Source: Morella rubra (lineage: Eukaryota > Streptophyta > Magnoliopsida > Fagales > Myricaceae). From it: a stretch of DNA of 64,000 nt. The notes under the pieces were generated by a model that saw only the letters and a program-made list of their open reading frames with translations, searched no databases and was not told the origin of the DNA. The stretch spans positions 26,207,613-26,271,612 of the forward strand of contig CM025855.1 in assembly GCA_003952965.2 (NCBI GenBank), read 5' to 3'. Below, one piece after another: positions 1-13,544 of the stretch. A program made the translations under genes and the position numbers. Within the stretch, counting starts at the first letter, position 1; each line of letters begins with the position of its first letter.

Positions 1-3000
1 GTGGCGTCGACCATCCCATTTGAGGCGTTAGGATACCTTTTCACAGGGAAACTGCAAATAGGTCTCTCTTTGTCCATCTTGGGCCTGCTCAGATTTTGGA
101 GATTACGACGGGTCAAACAGCTCTTCACCAGGTCAGTGTTAAATACAACGTCCTAATCAAAAGCCTCAGCATTAGAGACATCATAAAATTTAGCTGCTTT
201 TGGCTTTCCCGTTTGGTAGGCTAGAGAAGGACATCAGGTTCAGTTACTTCTGGGTCCGATGTGCTAAGCTGCTCGCTGTATGTAACAAATCAACTCAGTC
301 CCGTTTCATATATCGAATGCCGACAATAAATGAAAAACAACAACCGAGCAAAACAACGTAGTGAAGGACTCGTGTATTTGTCTGCTTCAGGTGACTCTGT
401 TTTCGGTGCATTGTGCTGGGTGCCTCTACTACTTGCTAGCCGACCGGTACCCCCACCAGGGAAGGACGTGGATTGGAGCTGTGATCCCGAACTTCAGAGA
501 AACAAGTCTTTGGATACGATACATTTCAGCCATGTATTGGTCTATCACCACCATGAGCACTGTTGGCTATGGAGACCTCCATGCAGTGAACACTGCAGAA
601 ATGATCTTCATCATCTTCTACATGCTTTTCAACCTTGGCCTAACAGCTTACTTAATTGGTAACATGACAAATTTAGTCGTCGAAGGAACTCGTCGTACTA
701 TGGAATTTGTAAGTAACTTTTAAACTGTGGATTTTCCCCTTTTTTTTCCTTACATGTATAGTTTTCAATCTCGATCATAGTTCACAATACTACTTTGGTT
801 TGTGTTGATTTGCGTGCTGAATTTGGTGGCTTTGGATGGCATTTATTGCAGCGGAATAGCATTGAAGCAGCATCAAATTTTGTAACCCGAAATCGCTTGC
901 CTCCAAGGTTAAAGGATCAAATATTGGCTTACATGTGCTTGAGGTTTAAGGCTGAAAGCCTGAACCAGCAACAACTGATTGAGCAGCTACCAAAGTCGAT
1001 CTGCAAAGGCATTTGCCAGCATTTATTTTTGCCGACAGTGGAGAACGTCTATCTTTTCAAGGGCATTTCCAAGGAAATTCTGTTGATCTTGGTAAGAAAC
1101 TACAGTTCATTTGATTCTGCTTAACATCTAAACAAAACTGAGTTCGAAAACTCTTGCATCTGAAAAGTTTTGCAAGTGGGCCTTGATCAGTTTGACCTAT
1201 ACTGCGGACTGCTGAATATTTCTTCTATTTGTGAAAATCAATCTAATGAGATTCTATGACCAATCATAATATGGGTTTTAAGTGTTTTGTCGAAATTGGA
1301 AACTTGATTAAACAGAACTCGGATAATCAAGACCATCCCAATGAACTCTCAAAGTAAGCAAAATCTTGGTAGATATTTTTCAAGCCAACTAATTAGCTTC
1401 CTTTAACATGGGGTATATAATGAGATTGATGTTTAGGTTGTGAAGATGAAGGCCGAGTACATACCACCTAGAGAGGATGTTGTAATGCAAAATGAAGCAC
1501 CGGATGATGTTTACATCATTGTGTCGGGTGAAGTTGAAATCATTGATTGCGAGGCGGAGAAAGAGCGAGTTGTAGGCACTCTGCAATCAGGAGACATATT
1601 CGGAGAAGTTGGTGCACTTTGTTGTAGGCCTCAGAGCTTTACTTATCGAACCAAGACACTTTCGCAACTTCTGAGGCTCAAAACCACTGCCCTAATCGAA
1701 GCAACGCAGGCCAGACTAGAAGGCTACGAGAAAATGCTTAAAAACTTCCTTCAGGTCTGTAGATATAGTCATGTGTTCAATTCTCTTTTCTTTTCCCAAA
1801 TGGAATTCCTTAGAAAAAGGGGTAGGAAAGGACATCCATCGGGCTCCGTTTAGCCTAACTGGCACTTCTTACCAATAAATGGATACCTTAAGGTTAAGAT
1901 TTGTTCTGAAATGTGTCGGTAATTATTCACTTTTATAAGTACAAAAATTATATCCTCTGTTATCTGGAGATCATTCCTTTCCGAAGTTATTGACAAGAAA
2001 ATCCATGTCCAAAGATACACATTGAGAACTTCAGGTTTAATAAAAGGTGTAATTGCAGCATCACAAAAAGCTAAATGATGTCAGTATTGGAGATTTGCTC
2101 GTGGATAATGGGGAAGAAGGGGGTGACCCAGACATGGCTCTCAACTTGCTGAATGTTGCTAGTGCGGGCAATGCTGCTTTTCTGGATGAGCTTCTCAAAG
2201 CGAGGTTGGACCCTGATATTGGAGACTCTGAAGGAAGAACCCCTTTGGTATATTTCTATCCAACTGTAACTCATTAGATTAGATGCCTCTGCGTTTAAAT
2301 TCACAGGTTGGACACTTCAATGAACTGAACATGCACCACTTGTTCTGCCTTACTATTCTTATTGTTGTTCTTGTTGGGGTTAGTCATATATCAATTGTGA
2401 AATGGGCTGATGGTCAGTTTATAAATGTGAGGGAAAACCTCACCGCTTGAGCTAGCCTTTACGGTCCTGCAGATATTTAGGTTGTACTATCTTTCCATTT
2501 AAGTCCTTGGGTACTAATTTTCATGTGATGCATCAGCACATAGCAGCATCAAAAGGGCACGAAGACTGTGTTTTGGTACTCCTTAAGCATGCATGTAACG
2601 TACACTTAAGAGGTAATATCTAATACTCTAACCTCCCACTTTTATTTTCTGTTAAAGTCTTCTGCTTTAAAAGTAACTATTGCGCCTTGGGGTTCTTGGA
2701 TTTATCTTGAATTATGTGATCTGATACCACACGTGCATGTCAGACATCAATGGCAACACTGCATTATGGGATGCTATAGCTACAAAACATCATTCTATAT
2801 TCCGGACCCTGTACAACTATGCCGCCATTTCTGATCTGCATACAGCTGGGGATCTTTTATGCTCTGCTGCAAATAGAGACGATCTGGCGGTGATGAAGGA
2901 GCTATTGAAACAAGGACTAAATGTTGACTCCAAGGATCGCCACGGGTTAACTGCAATTGAGATTGCCATGGCCAAAAACAATTTGGACATGGTCAATCTT

Positions 3001-3606
3001 CTTGTGATGAATGATGCAGATGTAACCCATGCCAAAGCAAACGAGTTTCCTTCGACCACTTTGAATGAAATGCTGCAAAATCGAGAGGTTGGACACCGGA
3101 TTAGAGTACCCGATACCATCATAAATGAAGTGCTTGTGGAGAGGCATGAAGGGGAGCAAGGTTTCGATTGGAGAGACTCTAATGGACCAATTTGTCCAAG
3201 GGTGAGCATTTATCGAGGCAATCCACTTGCGAGGAGAGAGACTTGTTGCACGGAAGCTGGGAGGCTAATTAGGCTGCCAGGTTCATTAGAGGAGCTCAAA
3301 AGTATTGCAGGTACATATCCTCATCAGTGCTGCTAAACATTATGTGTTCTCAAAACATGAAACTTGATGCCCAGACAACCATCAATGTTGATATTGTTTA
3401 AACTGGCTGTTTTTTTCTTATTCTTCAAAAATCAAGGACATGTTTATCATTGGTATTTGTCATTTTTTATAGGTGAAAAGTTCGGGTTTGATGCAAGAAA
3501 AACTACCGTGACAGACGAAGGAGGAGCAGAAATCGACTCTATTGATGTGATTAGAGATAATGATAAACTTTTCATAGTTGAAGATCTCGACTCGGTAATG
3601 GAATAA
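1..3606 (+). CDS. AKT2: AKT2-like Shaker inward/weakly rectifying K+ channel, 5' end outside window
   Basis: Voltage-gated K+ channel of the plasma membrane; AKT2-type channels load K+ and set membrane potential in phloem (family knowledge). Exons by splice consensus: <1-130, 220-277, 391-708, 852-1091, 1437-1754, 2059-2247, 2537-2612, 2744-3310, 3473-3606, all in frame. Exon 1 reads through S4 ([13 protein letters not shown]). The third exon holds S5, the pore helix and the K+ selectivity filter TVGYGD, then S6. Exons 4-5 carry the C-linker and cyclic-nucleotide-binding domain ([17 protein letters not shown]). Exons 6-8 carry ankyrin repeats ([29 protein letters not shown]). The last exons give the KHA domain ([35 protein letters not shown]). 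The KHA region with [11 protein letters not shown] resembles AKT2 rather than AKT1/AKT5, which is why AKT2 is preferred. The N-terminus and S1-S3 are missing only because the window starts inside the gene. No disruption was seen. Confidence 0.94.
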
Positions 3607-5021
3607 CTCAACAATGCTGCATATTCTCTTCCGAGTCTGAAGGATTTCTCCTAAACTAGGCAAATTGTAAAACAACCTTTGCAATTGTATACATGTACCC
3701 AACACTGAAAACCTCAATATTTCAGTCGAAAAAAGAAGCAGCAAGTACATTTTAGCCTAATTTCTAGCTGTCAACTAGAAGACAGCATTTTAGCCTAATT
3801 GTTTTCATGAAGATGAAACTTGCATTCCTTATTAAGAACGGAGAATGTTTTAGCATCCGATTTCCTGACTAAATCTAACGCTCGAAAGAATTCTGTCATG
3901 AAAATCGCAACTTCAAATTGGGAGCACTACTGCAGGTTCGAATGAGTTGTTGGAAAAAAAAAAAAATTATACGTGATAACAGGTTCTCATTGAACTTGAC
4001 GTAAGATCTGTCAATTTGGTGAACTGGGTTGGGGTTCTTCCTAGGTTTCTCCAATTTGGACCTGTTTGAAGCACTTGGGCTAGTCTTGGACCACTCTGGT
4101 GTCTGTTAGGTCATTTATCTGAGAGTAGTAGCATCCTATCCAGAATCAATGGATCCCTTATAATATCCATTCCATGAGAACCTAGAACTGTAAAATTTAT
4201 GCCCAAAAAAGAATGTTGGGACCCAAAAAGAGAGAAGAATCTACATTTGAAACATCAATTACACTGTATACAGAGAACCCCTCACCATCCCATCCCTTTT
4301 GAAAGAACCGAACCACAACAAAATACAGCATTTTTAGGTATACAAACCCAAAAAGTGCAATATGCGATATGTAGCAACATGTGGAAGGAATAGAAAGGGT
4401 GAAGAAGCCAAAGAGCACTCAATTCGAAAGGGAACCGAATCAAACCAGAAGAATGAGAAGAAAAATCTTAGTCAAAGCAGTCTCACTTTTACAGCAGGAA
4501 GCATAATCTAACATATCGTATGAGAAAGAGATTCAAGATTGTTGATTTACTTTCTTACCTATATTCCTTAATTTTTTAACTTACTTTCTGCTATGTAGGC
4601 TGACCCCTCGGGGACTGCAAAAAACACACGCACACGCACACAAAAAAAACAAAAGAGAAAAAGGTGTACAATAGACGAAGAAAACTGAAAACTATGAGAG
4701 GACTCATGAAATTTTCATGTTTCATATTTGTGCTCTTCCTCTCTCTCTCTCTCTCTGTAAAACTTTTTTATATTTCTTTCTTTGATTTAACTGCCCATTT
4801 TACAATGTAACGGCAGATTCCCAATCATCCCCTCCACGCTATAGGAAACCACCATAATTGCACCCAGCAATGCTTTTCACTATCGAAACTTGAGCTCTTG
4901 AGCTACCCATCCTTTTCTATCTCTTCTTGTTCTTCTCCATCTTCTAATATATATCCATCAGTCTCCATCATCTTTTTCCCCCCACTACGCATAACATCTT
5001 TTTTTTCAATTACCTTCCGTG
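3607..5021. other. Intergenic spacer between AKT2-like and BYPASS1-like genes
   Basis: No coding region is supported. The first few hundred bases are the presumed 3' UTR of the channel gene. A short (CT)n tract lies near 4738-4756, and a CA-rich stretch lies near 4622-4645. The last 150 bases are pyrimidine-rich, as expected for the leader of the downstream gene. Confidence 0.6.
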
Positions 5022-6173
5022 ATGGATCCCTCATGCACCACCTCTACTGTCAATGCCTTCTACAACCTTCTCAACCAAGGACTCGCTGATCTCGATCGAT
5101 CCTTGCTCTCTCACGACTTCATGTCAACCCAATTCCTTCAAAAGGTGCTTTGCTCATTAAGATCCTTTCATTCCCAGTTAACAATTTTGGTTCAAAAGCT
5201 TCACTTGCCGATAGGTGAAAAATGGCTCGATGAGTACATGGATGAAAGCTCAAGACTCTGGGAAACTTGTCAAGTACTAAAATCCGGTGCCTCCGGAATG
5301 GAGAATTACTTTTTGGCCGGTGCCAATATAGAAACCTATCTGGATGGTTATCGCCATTTAAGCCCACAACTCTCACGTCAGGTAAGTAAACTTGACTCAA
5401 CAGACCTTATATATCTCGACTGCTTATAAAAATGGCGTGCAGAAGCGTTCTTCCAATATGACTAAACTTGTCTTCAAGTTGATTTCACACCACCATGTAC
5501 GGATCATTTAGTACTTTACACTTAGGTGAACGAGGCTATATAGATATTATAAGCATTTTGATCTTCCATTTATGCATAGGTTACTCGGGCTATAACTGGC
5601 TGCCAGAGGGAAATATTGGCATTGGAAGAGGATAACAAAAGCTTGATGGAAACAAGAATTCAACCACTATCATTATGTTTCAATGAGAACATCTCGACAA
5701 TATCAAAGTTCAACGGGTTCCATGGTTTTCGTGGTGTTCTTTATGCAATGAGGAATGTTAGCTCATTACTTTTGATGGTCTTGCTCTGCGGACTTGTATA
5801 TTGTTGCCCTCCATCGAGCTTTCGCCAAGGAGGGTGCGAGGGAAATGCTGTATTTGGCTCAGGTTTCATGGTCTCAATCACAAGATTGCAGCAAAGTGTT
5901 GCGAACGAGATAGAACAGATTGAAGGGCAGCCAGGAATTTTGCTTTATGAGTTCCGGGAAGCGAAGACCTCTATGGAAGAGCTAAAAGTTGAAATGGAGA
6001 GATTTTTGGAGTATGAGGTTGAAGTTGACATCCAAGACGGTGTTAACAGGTTGAAGAGTTGCTTGGGCTCTTTGAGATGTGGGGTGGAGGCGATAATTGG
6101 ACAGCTTGATGATTTTTTTGATGAAATAGTTGAATGGAGGAAGAAGCTTTTGGACATGTGCACCCATAGGTAG
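5022..6173 (+). CDS. BYPASS1 (BPS1)-related protein, two exons
   Basis: Exon 1 is 5022-5381 (120 codons) and exon 2 is 5580-6173 (197 codons plus stop), joined in phase 0 with a cag|gtaagt donor, giving 317 aa. The ATG at 5022 starts [15 protein letters not shown]; the in-frame triplet just upstream is GTG and is not used. Visible features: helical N-terminal half ([33 protein letters not shown]), a hydrophobic stretch around residues 175-190 ([17 protein letters not shown]) that could be a membrane segment, and an acidic helical C-terminus ([34 protein letters not shown]). This pattern, including the SGxSGMENY block, matches what I recall of BYPASS1-related plant proteins. BPS1 restrains production of a root-derived mobile growth-arresting signal in Arabidopsis, but whether this paralogue does so is unknown. 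Family assignment is from memory; the coding call itself is firm. Confidence 0.72.
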
Positions 6174-8227
6174 AGAAAGAAAGTACGGACATGTGCAGCT
6201 AGCCCTAGCTAGATTCAGGGGGGGGGGGGGGGGGGGGTTTCAAACAAGGAGTGAAAAAATCATTTGGTAAACTGGCACCAGTCTTCCCCACCGACCTCTT
6301 TAGTCTCTCTTTCTTTTTTTTCCTAATTTGCTCCAATTTTTTTCCTTTCCTTTCTTGAAGTCACTTCGTTTCGAAGCTAGAATAGTATTGAGGCTGTAAG
6401 AGAGCTTTTTCAAGGAAAACCAAAAAGAAAATTCTCGAGGAAAGAGAATGCGATTCCTGCTTAGAAGAAAAGCAACATTACTATCCAAACATAACAAACA
6501 AGAAGAACATTAAGATAGCCAGTAGCCTGAGCGGAAAGCAAGATTTCCTACCCAAAGGTCAGATTCTTCTCCTATATAAAGGAGAATATAGTGTATGAAT
6601 GAGATAGGAAAGAAAAAATGATGCTTCTTGTTTGTCCCGGGGTCCAGGTATCATAGATAATGAAGTATGTATCATGTATCCGGTTCATTAGAAATGCTGG
6701 GAAACAGTTGCAGAGATAATAAATCAATGTCGTTTTTCATTATAATTGCTTTGTAGTTCTCTCTCTCCCCTTCTCTTCATCTTTTTTATTTTGCATACCA
6801 CATTACAGGCATTATTATTACTTTTGGTATTGCAGCTATTCCGAATCTATGTTTGAACCAAGTGCTGATCTGATCTAGAGGTTAAACTGTGGAAAATTCT
6901 GCATTTTGCTACTTCTTAAGCTTTTGAATTACAAACAGATCGAACATGTTCAAGCCCAGTACTGGAAGCAATAGAAAAAGAGAAAGAACGCAATATTATC
7001 TCTGCGTTGAAGTCCTCAAATCCAGAGGAAAAGAAGAAAAACCAGAGACAATATTTATTTGCTAGAATGGAAGAAGCGTGGTCGAATCCGGCCCACTTCA
7101 TTTTAAAGCTCGTTCCAGCACTACTTTGCATCAAATATAAATGGTGAAACATTTTCTGGATGGCTACGCTGAATGATCAGTTCCGATATGCATCTCATAT
7201 GCATCTCTTGCATACATCTTCACTCTCAAGCCTTATTTCCTTCAAATTGCTTCATGCAATAGGCTTAGAAAACAAAAAACAAAAAATTGCTTCATGCAAT
7301 AGAATGGGTTTCGGGAAAGATACTGTTGAAATAAGGGAGTCTTCTAATCCTATTCCCTCAATCCAAGAAATAATCTTCGAAGTTAACGGCCAGTAAATCT
7401 TCATACAGAAATCTCTAGATTTTCCATCATCATGCTTCCAATGCCCCCCTTCTTTTAATATTCCATCATTATATTCCCAAAGTTCACTTATTTGCTCAAT
7501 CTTCCAGCAAATCTAGGTGTATCCTTATATCTATTTTCCTGCTTTGGTTGCTGAGGGGAAGGGGTGGGTAGTGAGAGCTCTCAAAGGATGGTTAATTGCC
7601 ATAAAGCACCGAGTAGCTCCCGCTCTCCCAAACATAAGATCAGTGGGTAAAGTGTCAACTAAGTTTCTGGGTTCACCTTTAATTGATCAAAGTTTAGATC
7701 GGAGAAATTTCTTGGTTTAAACCTGAATTCAAACAGTTTGATTACCGCGTTACTTTCTATATGATCTCTTAGACTTAGGAAGTCTATTATTGTGCTGATG
7801 GAATTACTCAAGTGCTATTAGAACTTTGTATGGGCTTCATGCACATACTTAATTCCCTTTGTACGCACAATGGGAGGTGATCAGGAAACCTAGCCCCCGG
7901 AGTGCAACACGCACTACTCTACACAAATTGAAGTCCATGTCAACACGAACTGAACAGTTGAAATTCAGTACTGGCACTTGAGTGGGAAAAGAAAATGAAG
8001 CAAGAATCAAGATTCCTATTATAGCTTTCTTGTTCCTGATCAGTGTCTTCGTCTAGTCAAGAAAGATTGTTGTGCCCTTGGAATGGTACATCAGTTTCTC
8101 CAACATATCTTTTGCATTTTCGTGGAGATTCCCTTCAGAGTTGTGATAGTAAATCGACTAATCATTTTAGTGTGGCAAGTGCAACAATGATGGAAAAGGC
8201 AGGCCGGTAACAGAGACGATTCACGAA

Positions 8228-8261
<34 letters not shown>

Positions 8262-10132
8262 CTAAGGTTTACATTCTTAAAATTCAAAAAGAAGATTTTT
8301 TTTTTATCTCGATCGAGCTTTTGTCTGATTCTTGTTTGGTTTGAAATGAAAGCAATTGGTGTTGAGTTGCTGTAGTTGATGATGGGAAGTCTGTCATGAG
8401 CCGCTAAGGCCAGCTAGCTCCTGCATATTTCCTGTTAATGTTGATGACTCTCTTCATTTTTTCTTTTCTTTTTCAATTTCTTTATCTGTTTTGTAATGAT
8501 GGATTTCGTCTTTTCCCCCCGAGGAATGATACCACTATGTGCTCCGATTTTATTTTTTTTTCAAAAAAATAAGTTATATGGTACTAGGTTTATGTTCTTG
8601 GCACTCTATTTTTTTTTTTTTTCTAAGCAACGATTCTTCAATTCATTAACAAAGACTAAAACTGGCCTCATGAGTCATGAATGCTTAAAACAAAAGTTCT
8701 GTCTCGACAAAGCAACAGGAGAATATGGGAAGGGATCACCCTGATAAATTCTGTGTTAGCTGCCAACTTAGTCAAAAAACTCCCTGCGAAATTCACTTGG
8801 CATGAAACTTTAACAAAGCTCCACGATGAATAATTCGCTGTCATTTCACGAATCCAGTGATGCGAATCCGGTGATGACAGCAAATCCGGAGACCCATCAC
8901 CGATTGGCACTCCTACATATTTCTCCTCTTTTGGTGTCCTACATTCTTCAGCCAAAATCTCAAGTGGGATTTTTGTATCCCTCATATGGATGTTTCTGTT
9001 TTTCACTTTTCAGTTTGTAAAGGTAATATCAAATTGTCACACCCGGGTTAGAGAAGAAAACTTTGAAGATCCAAGTCAACCTTTATACAAAGCACTTGCA
9101 AAAGTCCCTTCTCTTCGTATCTGCAACCAATAAGCCAATCAGTAGGCCCCATAAAATCCTTTATTGCTCTAGTTTTGTTGAACAGAACGATCGTAAAAAG
9201 AGAGCCCTGCAACATGCCAAGAACCCTAACTCAAATCATTCCATCACTAACAAGGGGGTTCGAGTTTGCCCTTTTTTCTTTTTCCGGCTCAGGCTCTGAA
9301 GACATGCAAAGTTTTAATTCAAAAATACCCATCATCCCATTTTTTGCCAGATACATATCAAGAAGACAAACTCTCTAAGACTATCGACATGCCAAGTTCG
9401 AAAACTGCAGAAACAACAACGCCTTGAACCGTGTCCCCAGATTTCCCACGTTAGTCTCTGTAATTTCACAACTCATAGAATGTCAGGAAAAGAGGGAAAT
9501 TAAAATCAGTATGCACTACAATGAACGACATTACTTATTAATATAATAAGACAATGTTCTTTAGATCAACGGGTTATTGACCCAACATTTGCGCCTGCTG
9601 TATCAAAACAATAGTAAAAAGAGTAAAGTTTTCAACTTATAGAAATGAAACTCCAGACATTTTGCCAGCTCCATGTGAAGGTTGAACTGGCGATGGCTTC
9701 ACTCCATCCTTTATACCAGAAGAATGCAGATAGGAATCCGGAGAGCGAAGAGAGGGATCGAGATTTCATCATCTGTTTTGGCAGCTTAATCACGTCCCAA
9801 GAACCACATTCATTCATTGTTCAGATGTTGGCAACCACCATTTCTATCAAAACAGCAGGAAGCATGAATCACCAACACAATCCTCACTCCATAACCACCC
9901 TGTTTACCGACTGCGACACACTTCAGTTGGAAAAGGCCCACGGTCACAGACTCTGGTGAAAATAGCTGCAGAGGCACCAACCCACAAGGACAATCAGAGG
10001 ACTTGAACAGGGAAGTTACACTGCCAAAGCAGAGGTCTATCAGGTTAAAAGGAGGAAGAAGGTGGTAATCCTTCCAGAATCCATTCAAATGTCAGACCGC
10101 AACGCTTCACACGCTGCAACTCCAGAAACCAT
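6174..10132. other. Long spacer with no supported gene
   Basis: The spacer lies between two convergent genes. It contains a 20-nt G run (6218-6237), a (GA)n microsatellite (8231-8259), a small direct repeat of aattgcttcatgcaatag (near 7246 and 7285), and many homopolymer T/A runs. Short open frames occur on both strands, but none shows protein-like composition, splice partners or a family motif. The segment just below 10132 is the presumed 3' UTR of the SHMT gene on the minus strand. Confidence 0.55.
8231..8259. repeat. (AG)n microsatellite
   Basis: An uninterrupted AG dinucleotide run of about 29 nt lies in intergenic DNA. Such loci are usually length-polymorphic. Confidence 0.95.
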
Positions 10133-13100
10133 TCAAACGTCAAAACCTGGCATTGCAAACTGTGTTGCAAAAGTTTCGACTCGGGTCCGAAGCTCCACAA
10201 TGTCCTTATTACTTTGGAGACCCTTCAAAAAAGCCTTTTGCAACTTCCCGTGCTCTCTCTGCACTGCACTAGCAATCTGTGCAGCTCTGAGCAGGAATTC
10301 AGCAATTATCTCAAAATCAGACTCTAGACAACCTCTGGATGTCATTGCAGGCGTACCTGACAGCATTAACAGGACAAGCTACTCAAAAAAAAATATCAAG
10401 CTTAAAACAATTGAAAATTGATGTCTAACGAGATTTTCACATACCAACCCTTACTCCTCCAGGGGTGATGGTTCCATTGTCACCAAAAATAGCAATTTTA
10501 TTCAGAGTCATGTGACACAACTCACAGACTTTCTCATAATTCTTACCTGCAAACAGAAGAAAAATAGAATAGGAGGATTAAGGGATGCACATACAAATCA
10601 AATAAAAAGGAGAGGGGAAACAAATCCATCCCAACCAAGATCAAAATAGGACCGTGTCAGGTAGGAGAAACCAAAAACCAAATTAGAGAAATATGCATTA
10701 AATAAATTGCCTCATGGTGGAATAACTGATGCAAAACATCATGTCTTCCACTATAATAGCAAGCACAGATCAACCTTCATATGAAATGATTAATAAAAAG
10801 GGGGGAGCCATTGTGTTTCACATAGTTGAAAGAATAAAGTGGTTTCAAATGCTAAGGGGTGAGGAGGGAGAACGGAAAGCCTTTAACTTAGATGTCCAGC
10901 CTTACTTATTCTTCACACCACACTATCAAGCCACATAAACTCCCTTTAACTCTTTTTCCTCCAAAGCGCATCCTTTTCAAGGCTACTCCTCCACAACCGC
11001 TTTTCAAAAATCTTTTTAATTGAAAACCTACTGAAAACTTTGACCCTCATAAGCAAAGTAAATTTCGAACCTAAATTCCACTAACGTACCACCCCGAAGC
11101 CTTTGAGTAGCCATGCATAAAAACCCACGTAACTAGGTGAAAATAAAAGTTATTACAGCATTCTAGGAAGAAACCTTAATGTGCGAGAATTCAATTTGAA
11201 AGTTTGCTTCAGCACGTATGATTGTAGTATACCTGTTAATCCAAGAGGCCTTAGATCCCAAAGTAACAAATGGTTGTCAGTCCCTCCAGTAACCAACCTG
11301 CATTTCCTTCTCAGTAAAGCAGATGCTAGAGCCTGAGCATTTTTCTTCACCTGCTGCATGTATGCCTTGTACTCTGGTGTCGCCACTTGTTTTAAGGCTA
11401 TGGCAAGAGCGGCAATATGATTATTGTGTGGTCCACCTTGCAATGATGGAAACACAGCGAAGTTTATCTTCTCCTCGAACTCATAGTGGTCACTTTCACC
11501 TCCCTGACTCAACAGCATACCTCTCTTCCTTGGCTTCGAACCCTTTCTATAGAAAATTATACCTCCCCTGGGACCTCGAAGACTTTTATGAGTTGTTGAG
11601 GTGACAATGTCACAGTAGTCAAAAGGGTTCACACATTCCTGTAGGACAGCAACCCACTCAATTCCTTTAAAAGGGCAGCACAAAAAAGCTAAAAGCACAC
11701 AAGCCAATTGGTAAGGAAAAACAGAAGCCCTGAAATTAGTTGGTTGAGCTATGTAATTATCAATTCAACCCAAAGTAGAACAGCATCCCACTCAATTAAG
11801 ATTTATATCTTGCGTATATGCTTTATAATTTACTTGCCTTCTCACTAAAACAATCCCATTATGACACCTTCCAAACTGTCACTAACTTAATACCTATACA
11901 AAGCATTCTCCTTTCTAATTCCTTGAAATACAGGATTACTCCGCATGCAATATCAGCTCACCCTACCTGGTCAAATCCAGAGGATTAGAAAGCATTCATC
12001 CAAATAAACAGTAAATTTTCAAGGCAAATCATTGTGACCTTAAAGCTATTCTTGCGACCAACTACAGGGCTCATCCCAAATTATCCAAAAAAATACTTTA
12101 TCTACAACCACCAGTCCCACATAACTCAGATTTTAAAGTTACTACATAAACAGAAATAAACCAACAAACCACAGAAGCATTGATCAACATGCATGGACAC
12201 ATGAAAAAACAAGATATAAGCGCACACAAACCAAAAAAAGGAAGAAGAAAAGCCTAAAATACAGTTAAATGTCGTCAAACAATCACCGTGTCTAGAAAAC
12301 AGTAGAGCAGGCAGATAAACACAACATTCAAAACAAAAACATTGATGTACAATGAATAGAGACAAGGTCAAACAAGACATAATCACGCCCAAACAAAAAG
12401 CAATAAATTGATAAGACCATAACAGGCAAACGCAAAATTTTAAATCTTAGACAACCAGGGAGACTGAAATTCACACCACCTTAGCGGCAACAAGCCCACT
12501 AATTTGAGCCATATCACACATAAGCACAGCTCCGCACTTATCCGCAATCTGCCTAAACCTGGCATAGTCCCATTCCCGTGGATAGGAGCTTCCCCCACAA
12601 ATAAGTATCTTGGGACGGAAATCAAGCGCCCTCTCTTCAAGCTTGTCGAAATCAATATACCCTGTTTGTGTGTTCACCTTATAAGGCAAACTCTCGAAGA
12701 AAATGGACGCCCCGGAAACTTTCCTCCCATTCGGAGTATAGTACCCATGACTAGTATTACCTCCAGATGGCGTGTCCAACCCCATTATCCGATCCCCAGG
12801 GAGTAACAACCCCGTGTAAACAGCGAAATTCGCAGTCGTGCACGAATAAGGCTGCACATTCACACCCCAATTCTCCGAATCGAGGCCGAACGCCGCCAAT
12901 GCACGCTCCCAACACAGAGTTTCAATTTCGTCAATGTTTTGATTCCCAACATAATATCGCGCCCCAGGCATTCCTTCGGAGTATTTATTGGTTAAATGGC
13001 TACCGAGCGCTTCCATTACAGCCCTGCAAACAAAATTTTCAGATGCAATCAATTCGATCCCTTTGAACTGCCTCTGCTTCTCCTTCTCCATTATCTCGAA

Positions 13101-13544
13101 TATATCGGGGTCCGCCACGTGCAGTGGCGCATCCCCCCATGAACGAACCGCACTCCGCCGGGCCTCGAGGTCCGGCTCGACTGAAGCCCTCTTCGACGAA
13201 TTAGACATTGAAACAGACGACGAAGACGATGATTCGCGGTCTCGGCGGCGCTTGAGGCACATGGAGTGGCCGAGAAGTCGGATTTCCTCCACACCATCTT
13301 CGACGAATTCAGTGTCTAACACGTTTCCATTTTCGGCGGCGTCTTTGCGAGTGGTTTCGGTTGGTTGGGGTTCGAGCAATTGAAGGGGGATTGGCGGGAC
13401 CGTTAGGTTGGTGGGCGAGGGGTCACGGAGGCTGGAGTCGAGCTGGAGGGAGATAGAGTCGTCGGCGGTCTGGGTACGGTGGGATGGCGATGCATGGGAG
13501 GAAAACCCAAGAGAAAGGTCCGATTGTGGATGGGTCAAGTCCAT
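10133..13544 (-). CDS. SHM7: Serine hydroxymethyltransferase, SHM6/SHM7 type with long N-terminal extension
   Basis: SHMT family: the canonical reaction interconverts serine plus tetrahydrofolate with glycine plus 5,10-methylene-tetrahydrofolate, using PLP. Exons on the minus strand: 13544-12480, 11638-11233, 10546-10445, 10356-10133. They join in frame to 598 aa, the length I recall for Arabidopsis SHM7. Residues 1 to about 125 are a low-complexity Ser/Pro/Asp-rich extension typical of the SHM6/SHM7 clade, with RKRR-like basic residues ([14 protein letters not shown]) compatible with nuclear targeting. The catalytic core starts near [16 protein letters not shown] and contains [18 protein letters not shown] and the PLP-binding lysine in [13 protein letters not shown] (about K373). 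The C-terminus ends in QFAMPGFDV. The SHM6/7 clade differs from the photorespiratory enzymes, and its SHMT activity should not be assumed; a role linked to DNA methylation has been reported for SHM7. Intron 1 uses a weak donor (gtggtg). Confidence 0.93.

Noticed and set aside
12504-13383. Plus-strand frames opposite SHMT exon 1
   Set aside because: Shadows of the minus-strand coding exon; no independent evidence.
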